From Anthoceros angustus (Eukaryota; Streptophyta; Anthocerotopsida; Anthocerotales; Anthocerotaceae): a stretch of DNA of 64,000 nt. Position numbers and translations under genes: made by a program. Positions within the stretch are counted from its first letter, which is position 1; every line of letters starts with the position of its first letter. Shown one piece after another: positions 1 through 10,157 of this stretch. The notes below the pieces were generated by a model, which was not told the origin of the DNA, made no database searches, and saw only the letters and a program-made list of their open reading frames with translations. The stretch lies in assembly GCA_010909165.1 (NCBI GenBank), contig MU008205.1:346130-410129 (forward strand), read 5' to 3'.

Positions 1-56
1 TCGGGTTCGACCTCGTGGTCCGACTTACACGGGTCCGTCCCCAAGCTCCGGACCCC

Positions 57-1300
57 TTATCTGCGGACCACCTACTGCTAGGCCCTCATCCCTACCCACC
101 GACCCTTGTCTTGGGTCGGGTTGGTTTCTCCTTCCGCGCCCCTTTCAGGGCCCCCATCTCTATCCTCCCGGACAGGTTGCGGTGGACTTACCCCGAGGTC
201 CGTTGTATTGGCCGCGTCCTGCTCCTCCTGAGGCTCTTCTCCCCCGCTGCCGTCGTCTCCAAACAGGGCCACCGACCGATCGCCTCCCCAACAAGCCTGA
301 GGGACTCCTCCAGCTCGAGTCCGGACTGGTCCGGCCTCGACCCCGAGTCCGAACTCGGAGTCTCGCTTTATTTCCCGAGTCCCGAGTCCGGCCTCACGGG
401 TCCGTCTCATCTCGGGTTCGACCTCGGTCCGAACTTACGGGTCCGTCCCCAAGCTCCGGACTTTATCTCGGACCACCCATCGCTAGGCCTCATCTCACCC
501 ACCGACCCTTGTCTTGGGTCGGGTTGATTTTCTCCTTCCGCGCCTTTCGTGGCCCCCATCTCTATCCTCCCGACAAAGGCGTGGACTTACCCCGAGGTCC
601 GCTGGCAAGGGGCCCCGCCTCCTCCCGAGGCTCTTCTCCCCGCCGCTGCCTCCAAACAGGCCACTAGGGTCCGTCTTTGTCCCCATGTCCTTCATCCCTT
701 GAGCCTTGGGGTCCATTTGTGGCGGGGAGGCTTCAATGCCTTAAGGAGCTCGGCGTGGTAAGGCAAAATCCGAGTCAATTTCTTTGGATTGCCTCTTCCA
801 CATGTGCCCGAGCACCCGATACTCCTTTCGCCATTGGTGCTCGGGGAGGCGTCTTTGTCCGGCTTGGACCATCTCCCTGCCGGGTTTTCGGTGGGCGGGC
901 GAATCTCGAGGCCACAAGGGGCCTCGGTCACCTCACACACTTGGCCGCTGCTTCCGCCTTCCTCCTCGCCTCTGCTGCTTCCGCCTTCGCCATAACGCGC
1001 CCCTTCCGCCGCCTTTCGTGGCCCCCATCTCTATCCTCCCGACAGTTGCGGGACTTACCCCGAGGTCCGCTGTATTGGCTGGCCCCGCCTCCTCCCGAGG
1101 CTCTTCTCCCGCTGCCGCTCAGGCCACTAGGGTCCCTGTGTCCCCATGTCCTTCATCCCTTCTCGAGCCTTCCGGGTCCGTCTGCTTGTAGCGCGCCGAG
1201 GCTTCCAATGCCTTAAGGAGCTCGTGGTAGTAGGCAAAACCGAGTCAATTTGCCGGATTGCCTCTTCCACATGTGCCCGAGCACCCGACTCCGCCGAGCG
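57..1300 (-). repeat. Direct repeats inside family A
   Basis: A block containing GGCCCCCATCTCTATCCTCC, then CTTACCCCGAGGTCCG, then GAGGCTCTTCTCCC, recurs three times, at about 140-270, 550-665 and 1,018-1,130. A second block containing ATGCCTTAAGGAGCTCG, then GAGTCAATTT, then CCTCTTCCACATGTGCCCGA recurs at about 735-815 and 1,208-1,290. The copies differ by small indels, many next to CTG or CAG. Confidence 0.7.
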
Positions 1301-2481
1301 TGGCCCCGGCTTGGACCATCTCCCCGCCAGTTTGATACCGGGCAATCTCGAGGCCACAAGGGACGCCCACCTCTCCCCGCCGCCCGCCCGCCCAGCCTGC
1401 TGCTTCCGCCTCGCTGCCGCCTTCGCCATAACGCAGCCCCTTCCGCCTTCCTTAATCGGACCAGCGGCTTCTTTTGCGTCCGGTGCTCTCGCTCCCGTTC
1501 ATCACGGCCTTTAGCTCCGCCATCTCCTCTCTCGGGCAGTCGGGCAACTCTTTCGTGCGTGCTCCAGTCCTTCTCCATTTCGGCGGCGTCTGCTCCTTGT
1601 TCCATCGCCTTACCTCCTCCGTCCGCCAGCAGTGGAGCCGCTCTCGTTCGTGATCGTGATCACGCCTGATGCCATTCCGCTCAATGGTAACTTGGGCTGC
1701 GGCTCGAGGTCTCCTGCGGTCTTCCATCTCGCCGCTGTTGCTCCACCTCGCGCATGGCGAGTCAGGACCTCCATCTCCTTGTCGCGGGCTTCCTTCTCCT
1801 CGGCATGGCTGGCCCTGCTCCGCCGCCTCCTGCTCCGTCTTCAGGTTAGCCGCAGCCTGTCTCCCTCCACCGGTTCGATCACGCCGATAGTGATCGCGGT
1901 CGGTCTTAGCAGCGGCTTCCGCCTCCCTCGCCGCCTTCACAGGCGACTTGTCTTTGGTCGGCCGGGCCGCCTCGGCCAGTCGCGAGCCTTCTGCTTGCGC
2001 GGGCCTCCTGCCTCCTTCGCGCTACCCCTCTCCGCTGCAGGTCTTGACCGCTTGGGCCTCCTGTGCTGCTTGTGCTCACCCGGTGAAGGAATTTAGTCGT
2101 CTGTCGAATGGACGGACTTCTCTTCGGCCTCCCGGCGTTTCCCTTGATGCGGAGGCTTACGCCTTCCTCCTCGCCTCTGGGCCGCCTCCAATTGCTCCTC
2201 GGAGGAGCACCATCGCCTCCTTGTGGCTTCCACTTCACAGGTCTTCTCGGCATGCGAGACCCCAGGCATCTGATCCATGTGGCGGTAGCAGGACCCGCCG
2301 TGTCTCTTCCACGGCCGCCATTGGTGAGGCCCCAAAAGTCCGTAGTGGGGGCGGGCATCTCACGGTCCGCCAAGGACCTCCATACCCATGATCGGGAGGA
2401 GTCGGGGCTCTCGGACCTAATCGGGTCCCTTAGGTCTGAGTCAAGTGGGAGCTTCACCTCCTTGGCCCTCTTGGCCGCCAA
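1127..2481 (-). pseudogene. Broken gag-like ORFs of family A (Arg/Glu-rich, coiled-coil character)
   Basis: Minus-strand frames at 1,906-2,481 (191 codons), 1,452-1,940 (162 codons) and 1,127-1,605 overlap in different frames, so one reading frame appears broken by indels. The upstream piece carries KRAKEVKLPLDSDLRD and WRSLADREM, both recognisable in the plus-strand copy at 62,180-62,320. The middle piece is rich in Arg, Glu and Ala (for example AAREAEAAAKTDRD), typical of coiled coil. The last piece contains the conserved stretch HVEEAIRQIDSVLP, matched by RGRAIQQVDSDFAYYLL at about 63,400. No zinc knuckle, protease or polymerase motif is visible. Function as a gag-type structural protein is inferred from composition and the repetitive setting only. 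Confidence 0.45.
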
Positions 2482-3144
2482 TTCCTTATTCGCCTCTTCG
2501 TCACAGGGCTCGGAGGGTGAGGGGTTCGAGCCGACCCCTTGCCTCTCCCGGTCGGCAGGCCCGGCTCAGGTGGGGTTGCCCGGTGACCTCCTCCTTGGCG
2601 TCTCTTGCCCTTCTCACGCCTCTTGACCTCTTGCCACTCCGTGGCGGGGGCAAGAACGAGCGCCGTCAGGAGTCTGCGTTGGCGGGTGGCACCGTCTTCC
2701 GCCTCTTGATTGCCCGGAGTTCGTCGGGGCTCATCGGCCGCTGTGGTCGGGCCGGGGCCGTCTCTGCCTTGCTCCGGTGGGGGCACCAAGAGGAGGAAGC
2801 GGGGATATCTTCCACACTTCCCTAGGTGGTGAGGGGTCCGTTCAGGGCGTATGGAGTCCTGATCCTCCCGCCTCCTCGCCTCCTCCGGACCCGTTTGGCC
2901 CTAGGGGTCGGGCCTCTACCTCGGGCGCCTTGCCGCTGCCTTCAGTAGGGCCGCCAACCCTTCCGGGCGCCGCTCTTCTTCCCCATCCTTCAGGAGGTCG
3001 TAATGTCCCCACACATGGATCAGGTATGGGGATAGTCCTGACGGAGGTGGCTTCTCCTCAGCTTGTGGGCCTCCTGGTGAACTGGCGAAGATGATCCTTC
3101 CCGCCGCCTCTTGCCCGTGCGCATGCAGGAACACCAATAAATTA

Positions 3145-3169
3145 TCACCAAGGTGATCCACCTTGGTGA
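3145..3169. repeat. Perfect 25-bp hairpin (11-bp arms), left copy
   Basis: Arms TCACCAAGGTG and CACCTTGGTGA flank the 3-bp centre ATC. The same hairpin occurs at 61,534-61,558 in the inverted relative of this element, with centre GAT as expected for the opposite strand. Confidence 0.8.
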
Positions 3170-4234
3170 GCAAGTTCCGATGGACAATGATCCGGCCACG
3201 CCTCACCAGGGCCTCTCCCGGTCGGCATCAACGGCCGTTGGTTGTTCGCTGCGTTAAGACTTCGCCGCCGCGCCGCCTCTATCTTTCCCTCGCCTTGAGG
3301 GGGTTGGGACTCGCCCCCAATCTCCTCCTTGGGCGGTTGTAAGCCGCCCTGGACCTCAAGGTCCACCTCACAGGATCCTCCGGAGGTTCTTGGATCGAAC
3401 CTCCTTGTTGGCCGCCAACATCTTCGGCGAACTCCGGACTAGGTGACATCACAAATGTCCGACGGCTGGAACACGTCTAGTGCCACTCTTGACCAATCCT
3501 CCGCCTCCTCCGGCCGGCCCAAAGTCCGGATAGCGCGGGTGACAATGTTGCGCTCTACCGGGTTCCATGGCTCCCATACCTCCATGACCTTCTTGGGTCC
3601 CATCGCCTTCTTCTCCTTACTCCGTGGCGATTGTCGAGATCGGCGGCACGATCGCCCTCTGCGTTGTGCTCCAACCCCAAAGGTGAGCCGCGGATGCTGG
3701 CGTTCGGAGATAGCGCCAGAGGGCGGTGGTTGCGGAGCGCAAGAGACCGCGAGAATTGTCTCGGTCGCCGAGAAATGACCCTCCTCGTCGGCGGGGTAAT
3801 GCTGGGCGGGAGGTGCCCTTCCTCGTCTGTAATCGCCAGGTCCGCATGGCTTACTCTCACCTTACGCCCGCTTACTGCCTTACGCCCGCTTACTGCCTTA
3901 CGCCGCGCCGCTGGGCGTGAATACCCTGCCTGGCAATCGGTCTGGCTGCTGCATGCCGACCTCCATTCGGGGCCGTCCGGGCGCCGCTCGGTCGACTTCA
4001 CGACTCAACTTCTAAATTACTTTCCTGGCGTACTTATCTGTTTTGAGTGGGGTCCGGACTTATCCGATACCCGGTCGCGATCCGTAGCTCGTCGGTAGTG
4101 CAGTCATTACCCTCCAGTCCGATACTCGAACCGTCCAGTGTCCGTGCTTATTCCTCCTTTTCCGCCTTATTTTACCCGGACCTCACGAAAAAACAAAACC
4201 CAACTTATTTCCTAGCCCAAGGGAAGTCCGCAGC

Positions 4235-5645
4235 CCACAAGGCTGCGTCGGGGACATTGCGTCTGCAGGCGCGGGCGCACCCACGAAGGGAAGGAGCTCG
4301 AACTTCCATCGGTGACATCATGTGGTCGCTGGGAGGAGGTAGGAACCACAGGCCCGCCAGAAATTCGCAGTGTCGCTGATTCGGCGCGAGACTCGAAGGC
4401 TGCTGTGGAGGATGGCGCCCAAGGTCACAACGGTGAGATTGTGCTTGCCAATGGCCAAATATGGATCATTGGAAAGTCCGAAGGAATTGGTGAAGGAGGC
4501 TGGGCTTCATGGAGAAGCGCTGAATTATGTGAACCTAGGATGTGCAGTGCGCCCGCCATCGAAGGCAAGCAATCGGGCGAAGGGATTAGGCGAAGCCCGA
4601 TTGGGATCCGAATTGGTTAGAAGGGTGTATGGGCGCAGCAAGGAGGAGGCAGTGGTTCGGTGATGGAACCTTCCGGAAGGAACAGCAAGCGGCGGCGGCG
4701 GCGGGGCCACAAGGCTGCGTCCGGGGACATTGCGTCTGCAGGCGCGGGCGCACCCACGAAGGGAAGGAGCTCCGAACTTCCACATCGGTGACATCATGAT
4801 GCTGAGCTAGAGGAGGTAGGAACCACAGGCCCGCCAGAAATTCGCAGCAGGTATTCGGGGCGCGAGACTCGAAGACCGTGGAGGGATGGCGCCCAAGGTC
4901 ACGGTGAGATTGTGCTGCCCAATGGCCAAATATGGATCATTGGAAAGTCCGAGCTGGGAATTGGTGAAGGAGCCTGGGCTTCATGGAGAAGCGCTGAATT
5001 ATGTGAACCTAGGATCAGCAGTGCGCCCGCCATCGAAGGCAAGCAATCGGCGAAGGGATTAGGCGAAGCCCGATTGGGATCCGAATTGGTTAGAAGGGTG
5101 TATGGGCGCAAGGAGGAGGCAGTGGTTCGGTGATGGAACCTTCCGGAAGGAACAGCAAGCGGCGGCGGCGGCGGGGCCACAAGGCTGCGTCCGGGGACAT
5201 TGCGTCTGCAGGCGCGGGCGCACCCACGAAGGGAAGGAGCTCCGAACTTCCACATCGGTGACATCATGATGCTGAGCTAGAGGAGGTAGGAACCACAGGC
5301 CCGCCAGAAATTCGCAGCAGGTATTCGGGGCGCGAGACTCGAAGACCGTGGAGGGATGGCGCCCAAGGTCACGAGATTGTGCTGCCCAATGGCCAAATAT
5401 GGATCATTGGAAAGTCCGAGCTGGGGAATTGGTGAAGGAGCTGGGGCTGGGCTTCATGGAGAAGCGCTGGAATTATGTGAACCTAGGATCAGCAGAGTGC
5501 GCCGCCATCCGAAGGCAAGCAATCGGGCGAAGGGATTAGAGCGAAGCCCCGTGATTGGGATCCGAATCGTTAAGGGTGTATGGGCGCAGGAAGGAGGAGG
5601 CAGTGGTTCGGTGATGGAACCTTCCTAAGAGGAGCAGCAAAGAAG
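4235..5645 (+). repeat. Three tandem copies of a ~470-bp unit
   Basis: Units start at CCACAAGGCTGCGTC at about 4,235, 4,707 and 5,177. Each contains the tract AACCACAGGCCCGCCAGAAA, an ATGGCGCCCAAGGTCAC start-like segment, the block GGCCAAATATGGATCATTGG, and an end rich in AGGAGGAGGCAGTGGTTCGG. Units 1 and 2 end in a short GGC run before the next unit. Copies differ mostly by gain or loss of CTG/CAG (for example AGTCCGAAGG, AGTCCGAGCTGGG and AGTCCGAGCTGGGG). Confidence 0.9.
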
Positions 5646-5947
5646 AAGCAGCCCGCCTCGTTAAGGCGGGCGTAATCAAGAACACGGCTAATCGCGACTT
5701 GGCAACAACACAGTTGATGGGTCTGGCCAGATGGCTTCTGTGTTTCCTACAGCACAAGAAGCAGGATTATTTGTCTGACCACTTGCTGCTGTTCCTCCAT
5801 GAAGTTGTCAAGGGGGCGAAAATCGATTGGGGACGGATTCTCTTCGACAAATTGTGTGAAGAGAGGTTGAACCTGATTGCTCCTACCCCTCGGCCCTCTC
5901 TAATTTCACCTTTCCTGGTCCATCTTTGCGCTACGCGCCCGAGGTAG
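5356..5947 (+). pseudogene. Transposon-derived ORF remnant (plant transposon-protein-like)
   Basis: The last of the 470-bp repeats runs into unique sequence that can be read, with frame changes, from ATGGCGCCCAAG at about 5,356 to the stop near 5,945. The clearest part is about 5,700-5,945: a hydrophobic helical stretch (ARWLLCFLQHKKQDYLSDHL), then FLHEVVKGAKIDWGRILFDKL, then an LISPFLVHLC-like segment. This pattern resembles the conserved block of proteins annotated as putative plant transposon proteins associated with large LTR elements; the resemblance is by eye and moderate. The region is an exon-like remnant rather than a working gene, since the frame is broken between 5,540 and 5,690. 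Confidence 0.4.
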
Positions 5948-6291
5948 AAATTGTGGCCTCCCTTCACATGTGGAAGCCGGTTAGGGAGGTGAAGTGGAAG
6001 GCGGAGGAGCCCAAGGAGGAAATCGAGGTGGAATCGGGGCGGCCGGAGTGTGGCGGCAGGCTACGAGAGAAAGAAATTTCCACCAGCAAGAAGAGGAAGA
6101 CCGGGGGTGGCAAACGGGCCTCAGCGAAAAAGGTGAAGGTGGACGCGCGCGTCACCAGGTCGAAGGCGGGCGCCGCGCTGCAGAAAGTAAAGGCCAATCG
6201 GCAGGTTGAGGTGGCGGAAGAAGAGGCGCGGTCGGAGGAAGACCAGTGTGCTGACCTGGATGCAGATGGCGAACCAACCCCGGAGAATTAG
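5926..6291 (+). CDS. Lys/Glu-rich ORF, transposon-associated, unrecognised
   Basis: A 121-codon frame follows directly after the transposon-protein-like block. It is strongly charged: an acidic/basic first third (VREVKWKAEEPKEEIEVES), a basic middle with a nuclear-localisation-like cluster (KKRKTGGGKRASAKKVKVD), and an acidic end (EEEARSEEDQCADLDADGE). No catalytic motif is seen. It may continue the preceding ORF as the linker of one long transposon protein. I do not recognise the family; the high charge and low complexity make homology calls unreliable. Confidence 0.35.
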   Translation: MRYAPEVEIVASLHMWKPVREVKWKAEEPKEEIEVESGRPECGGRLREKEISTSKKRKTGGGKRASAKKVKVDARVTRSKAGAALQKVKANRQVEVAEEEARSEEDQCADLDADGEPTPEN

Positions 6292-6362
6292 GGCTGACCT
6301 CGGAAGCGGACCTCTCCTCAGCATGGGAGGAGATTTTCAAAGGGACTCCACTGGCAACAGAA

Positions 6363-6803
6363 GTGGATGCCGAATTGGTGAGGGTGCGCACCTTGCTGGG
6401 AAGGAAAGTGCTCGACAGGGGGATGGCGTCTGGCGCGGGGCCGCCACAACAGGTGGATTTGCGGGGAGCGGCCACGCCGATGATCCGGGCCCAAGCGGAT
6501 TTGTTAGATCAAGCGGCCTTGGCTCTCACATGGCTCAGTGTGCAAGGCGGCGGAGGAAGTAGTAAAGGCCGGGTTTGGCGAGGCCAAGCGCAAGCAGCGG
6601 AGGAAGACAAGCGAGACCTAGAGGAAAAAGGGCCAAGATTCGGAGGATTTGTGCAGGCTCGGGAGAAGTTACGAGGCCATGAGGCGCTCATGGCTCAAAT
6701 TAAGGATGCCCATGAGACGAACCAGGAGATGCAGGGAGAGCTGTTGCGAGCCCATGAGCAAGAGGCGGCCTCTGTGGAAGGAAAGGCTGGCGGAGCAGTA
6801 TAA
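6363..6803 (+). CDS. Coiled-coil ORF, transposon-associated, unrecognised
   Basis: A 146-codon frame on the same strand as the preceding charged ORF and probably part of the same original protein. Residues from about 85 onward are heptad-like (EEDKRDLEEKG, then KLRGHEALMAQIKDAHETNQ, then ELLRAHEQEAASVEGK), suggesting an alpha-helical coiled coil. The first part contains ELVRVRTLLGRKVLDRGMAS and AALALTWLSVQGG. Similar charged coiled-coil stretches occur on the minus strand at 45.4-46.0 kb and in family A. Likely a structural (gag-type) or accessory transposon protein; this is inference from composition and context. Confidence 0.35.
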   Translation: MDAELVRVRTLLGRKVLDRGMASGAGPPQQVDLRGAATPMIRAQADLLDQAALALTWLSVQGGGGSSKGRVWRGQAQAAEEDKRDLEEKGPRFGGFVQAREKLRGHEALMAQIKDAHETNQEMQGELLRAHEQEAASVEGKAGGAV

Positions 6804-7136
6804 GCAGGCGGGATGAGGCACGTGGCCGAGCCAGAAAGGATAAGGGAAAGGGGAAGCGAGGTAGCAGGACCACGACTGGGGTAGTGGAAGGAACTACCGA
6901 AGGAAAGGATGCAACATGATGGCGAAACACCTCGGGGTTCTTGAGCAGGGCACAGTCGTGGAGTCCACCACCGCGGTAGCGGAAGCTGCTACCGGCATTG
7001 GCGAGCCCAACTCTGAAGCGGCCATGAGCGGAGCGACAGGATGCGACGCGGCACCTCGCGAGGACATGGGCCAAGCAACCAGGTGTAGCCCACGGGAGGA
7101 GGGGTAAGCACCTCAGCTACAGCAGGAGGTCCTATT

Positions 7137-7604
7137 ATGTTGCGGCACATGGATGAGGAAACTTATGTTCCTGGTCTATATGTGAATGGGGAACGCGTGC
7201 TTAACTTCACTGTCCATGTGCGTGTGGAAATAGGAGGGATCAGGGCCTACCTACTGCAAGTGAGGACTCGAAGTGCATACTTCTACCACTGCGCCCGAGT
7301 GTGGGGGTTGGCCCCCTATTATGCGGAGGCGACTTTGGAGGAGTTAAGTGAGGAGGAGGTCCAGGCTTGGGTGGACGAGGAACCGGTAATAATCCTCAGC
7401 AATAGGCGGCAAGCGGAAGACGCGGAAGCTCCAGGGCAGGGTACACCTCAAATTAGGACGTCCAGTAGTGACAGTGATGTGGAAGTATTGTGGAAAACCT
7501 GTCAGATCAGCGGCGTGGAAGGAGGGCTCGTGGCGGCAGCGATGGAGGACGAAGTGCCAGGCGGCCAAGTCGAGGGAGGGCGCGCAGATAGCGTAGACAG
7601 ATAG
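7137..7604 (+). CDS. 155-codon ORF of unknown function (transposon context)
   Basis: The frame opens with MLRHMDEETYVPGLYVNGE and continues through hydrophobic and aromatic residues (LLQVRTRSAYFYHCARVWG, then YYAEATLEELSEEEVQAWVD) into a Ser/Asp-rich tail (TSSSDSDVEVLW). The first 100 residues look like a folded domain, not random translation, but I do not recognise it. It sits between the charged coiled-coil ORFs and the duplicated LTR at 8.15 kb, on the same strand, so it may be the last ORF of the same mobile element. No start context or promoter can be argued for. Confidence 0.35.
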   Translation: MLRHMDEETYVPGLYVNGERVLNFTVHVRVEIGGIRAYLLQVRTRSAYFYHCARVWGLAPYYAEATLEELSEEEVQAWVDEEPVIILSNRRQAEDAEAPGQGTPQIRTSSSDSDVEVLWKTCQISGVEGGLVAAAMEDEVPGGQVEGGRADSVDR

Positions 7605-8154
7605 GTGATAGCATCCTAAGGATAGATTTGGTTAGGATGCTGCACTGGACCTAAGATCGCTCCGAATTGTGGGTGCGTCCCTTCATGATGGCCATCTTGG
7701 GACCTAAAAATCTGGGGCATGGCATCCCATCCGATGTATAAGAGGGGCGAATTATGCCCCTCCTGGCAGATAATTTCTGGTTGAGATCCCCACGCTGCCT
7801 GTGGCTGGTTGGAGACGTCCGATTGAGGTAGGGTGTGCGAGACGCTCCTAGGGGTGGTCGAGCTTGCTCCAGAGGCAGGCGGAGGGGTGAGTGAGCTCCT
7901 GACGAGGAGGGGAAATCGAGGGATTGGCGCGGGGCGGGTCTGAGCTTGCAACGCCTGTGTGGCCGAGAATTCTTCCTCCCCTCACCCTTCCTTCTGCTGG
8001 CTGTGTTCCAAAATTAAGAGTGTATGTGGTGTGTGTGAATGAAAGCCTGAGGGCGTGTCGAAAGAGGGAGAGAAGTGGAAGAAGTGAATCAAGGAGGAGA
8101 AGAAAGGGTGGCTGAGCACTGTACGCGACGCGAGGTGTAAGGCAGTGTGGTGAA
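7605..8154. other. Non-coding interval before the Gypsy LTR repeats
   Basis: No supported gene. The sequence could include the outer part of the LTR whose 3' end lies at about 9,187, but no TG terminus or target duplication could be placed here. Confidence 0.4.
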
Positions 8155-9187
8155 GTTGGGGAGGTGAACTAACTAAGCGACTAACAGTGGAAATTGCGCA
8201 GATCAGAGAAGATCCCAGAACGGTGCTGTTCGTGAAGGTGAGTACAAGTGGAAATATCATTCCTTCCGAATTGTGTGGCAAGTGTGTGTGTGTGTGTGAA
8301 GCGATTGAGAGGGATCTAGACGTGGGCCCCTAGGAGTCGATGTGTGTGAGTATGGAGTGGGGTGCATAATAGAACGACCATGAGCATTGGTAGCCGCGTA
8401 TCAGGTCCGGCGCGCGGAGATGAGTCGCTAGGGTTTGGTGTGGGACCCACCTCGGTGGGCGTAGCAACTACCAGCTGGTGAGAGCCACCGGTAGTAACTC
8501 GGAGAAAGGTGGAATAAGCTTTGTGGTCGTGGAACCGGATGGTAGTTAGATAAGTTGGGGAGGTGAACTAACTAAGCGACTAACGGTGGAAATTGCGAGA
8601 TCGAGAAGATCCCAGCGGTCTCGTGAAGGTGAGTACAAGTGGAAATATCATTCCTTCCAGAATTGTGTGAAGGCGGCCCTGTGTGTGTGTGTGTGTGAAG
8701 CGATTGAGAGGGATCTGCGGAACGTGGGCCCCTAGGAGTCGATGTGTGTGTGAGTATGGAGTGTGGGGTGCATAATAGAACCTGACCTGTGAGCATTGGT
8801 AGCCGCCCGTAACAGGGTCCCGCGGCGCCGTGCGCCAGAGATGAGTCGCTAGGGTTTGGTGTGGGACCCACCTCAGTAGGCGTAGCAACTACCCGGCAGT
8901 GGTGAGCCACCGCGGTAGTAACTCGGGAACGGAGGTCGTGGAATAAGCTTTGTGGTCGTGGAACCAGATCTGTGGTAGTTAGATAAGTTGGGAGGTAGTA
9001 GTAGACGAACAGATAGACGAGAGGGGGAATAGCAGGAAAAGTCCTAACTTAGGTGAAGGTCAGAAACAATAGAAGTTAGCGTTTCTTGGCACAAATCATT
9101 CCCTTAGGAACGAATCCCAAGACTACAACGACATTGAGGGTAAATGTGGACCTCACGGTGTCCCCGGACACCAGGTTACACTCCACA
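8155..9187 (+). mobile_element. 5' LTR of a Gypsy-type element (start not placed), with internal duplication
   Basis: The 3' end is set by the tRNA-Asp primer site at 9,191: the LTR finishes ...ACACTCCACA, then TTT, then TGGCGCC. Inside it two direct copies of a ~400-430-bp segment lie head to tail (8,155-8,553 and 8,554-8,986), each starting GTTGGGGAGGTGAACTAAC and containing GGGCCCCTAGGAGTCGATG, a short (GT)n run and AGATGAGTCGCTAGGGTTTG. The second copy keeps many CAG/CTG triplets that the first lacks. The true LTR start is upstream of 8,155 or at it; a matching 3' LTR is not in the window. Confidence 0.6.
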
Positions 9188-9190
9188 TTT

Positions 9191-9208
9191 TGGCGCCGTT
9201 GCCGGGGA
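9191..9208 (+). promoter_or_regulatory. Primer-binding site, tRNA-Asp type
   Basis: TGGCGCCGTTGCCGGGGA is the well-known primer-binding motif of plant Gypsy elements (Athila/Tat-like and relatives), complementary to the 3' end of tRNA-Asp. It lies 3 bp after the LTR end and 78 bp before the gag start. Confidence 0.9.
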
Positions 9209-9285
9209 ATGAAATCGCTGTCAAGGACGTAGGAAGGACTAACCCTAGCTTACGTAGAGTCTAGCATTACTAGATTGATAGATGG

Positions 9286-9975
9286 ATGCCTCGGGTGAAG
9301 ACGAGCGACTCTGGGTCTGACTTTGGGGAAACGCCTTTGGTAAAGCAACAACGCCAAGCAGCAGAAAGGTTGCAGAGAGTTACGAGGAGGGCGCAGGTCA
9401 CAACTACTGGACAAGGGAGAGGAGCGGGGACTCGACTCGGAATCAGGGATCGGACCTTATCCGACACAGATTCCCAACTATCGGCTACGGAAACGGTAGA
9501 AGGGGCCAGGTACCCCGATTCCACCTTGCCCTTTGATCTCTGTTCCAGGTTGCCTAGATCAGCTACGGTCCAGTCGAACTTCGTGGATGTGGAGGTCAGT
9601 CCAGACGTAGTGGCCATGTCAACTACTGCAGTCGTTGAAAGTGCTACCACGGTAGTTATGGCCAGTACTCCGGTGCTTGTTACTACTAAGCAATCTTACC
9701 CGTTGTATGGAGAAAAGAAGGGCCATGAGGATCCTGACAAGTTCGTCGAGCGTTTTGAGCAGCTAACGCTTGCCAATCAGGAGGATGCGCAACGTGCCCA
9801 GCTGTTTTATGGGGTCTTACGCGGAGCGGCGGCCAAGTGGTACAAGTGGGAGTACATAGCTTCTTCCACACCCCCAGCCACCTTTGGGGCCTTGAAGAGA
9901 GCTTTTTGCGAAAGGTTTAGAGGAGTCGGTGTCGAAGGATATGTCCTGAATTCGGGCCTATACATTCAAGCTTGA
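9286..9975 (+). pseudogene. Gypsy gag protein, C-terminally truncated
   Basis: A 229-codon frame begins 78 bp after the primer-binding site. Residues 1-145 are Ser/Thr- and charge-rich. From about residue 150 it matches the retrotransposon gag capsid pattern: YPLYGEKKGHEDPDKFVERF, then a helix with AQLFYGVLRGAAAKWYKWE, then PATFGALKRAFCERFRG. In the family this domain assembles the virus-like particle. The reading frame runs into unrelated repetitive DNA at about 9,950 (AGGCCTGA array), so the zinc knuckle and the whole pol region are missing. The element was apparently cut by insertion or rearrangement with the CACTA-like sequence that follows. An alternative ATG four bases upstream is out of frame. 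Confidence 0.8.
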
Positions 9976-10157
9976 TTACAGGCCTAAAGTATCAGGCCTG
10001 AGTACAGGTCTGAAAGTTCAGACCTGAATTTTCAGGCCTGATACTTCAGGCCTGGAGTTACAGGCCTGAAAAAATAGGTGTAGTGTGTCAGGCCTGTAAT
10101 TACAGGCTTGTAACTCCATGGCCTATTAATTTAGGCCTGAGGCCTGTTACTATAGGC
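9956..10157. repeat. Array of CAGGCCTG-centred short palindromes
   Basis: About a dozen copies of AGGCCT(G/A) or near variants (AGGTCTGA, AGGCTTG) are spaced by 10-20 bp of AT-rich sequence, on both strands because the core is palindromic. It starts exactly where the Gypsy gag frame is lost. Short dense motif arrays of this kind are typical of subterminal regions of CACTA transposons; a CACTA 3' terminus lies 1.8 kb downstream. Confidence 0.8.

Larger units (their letters stand above)
1..4185 (-). mobile_element. GC-rich retroelement family A, left copy, truncated by window edge
   Basis: This GC-rich stretch matches the reverse complement of 60,565-64,000 along most of its length. Shared landmarks are the terminal block near 4,185 (contains AGGAGGAATAA on the minus strand), the segment ending in GCAGGGTATTCACGC, the 25-bp hairpin at 3,145-3,169, the coding block around 2,290-2,480 (minus strand, KRAKEVKL then WRSLADREM), and the block at 730-830/1,200-1,300. 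The minus strand holds long but broken reading frames rich in Arg, Glu and Ala, as expected for the gag part of a large LTR element. No reverse transcriptase is seen. The inner boundary at about 4,185 rests on where similarity to the right-hand copy stops. Class (LTR retroelement) is inferred, not proven. Confidence 0.6.

Noticed and set aside
15-667. Plus-strand frames of 170 and 161 codons
   Set aside because: They cross non-coding direct repeats of family A; conserved protein blocks of the element are on the other strand.
9956-10157. CRISPR-like or replication-origin iteron array
   Set aside because: Spacing is irregular, motif is palindromic, and the context is a plant transposon end.
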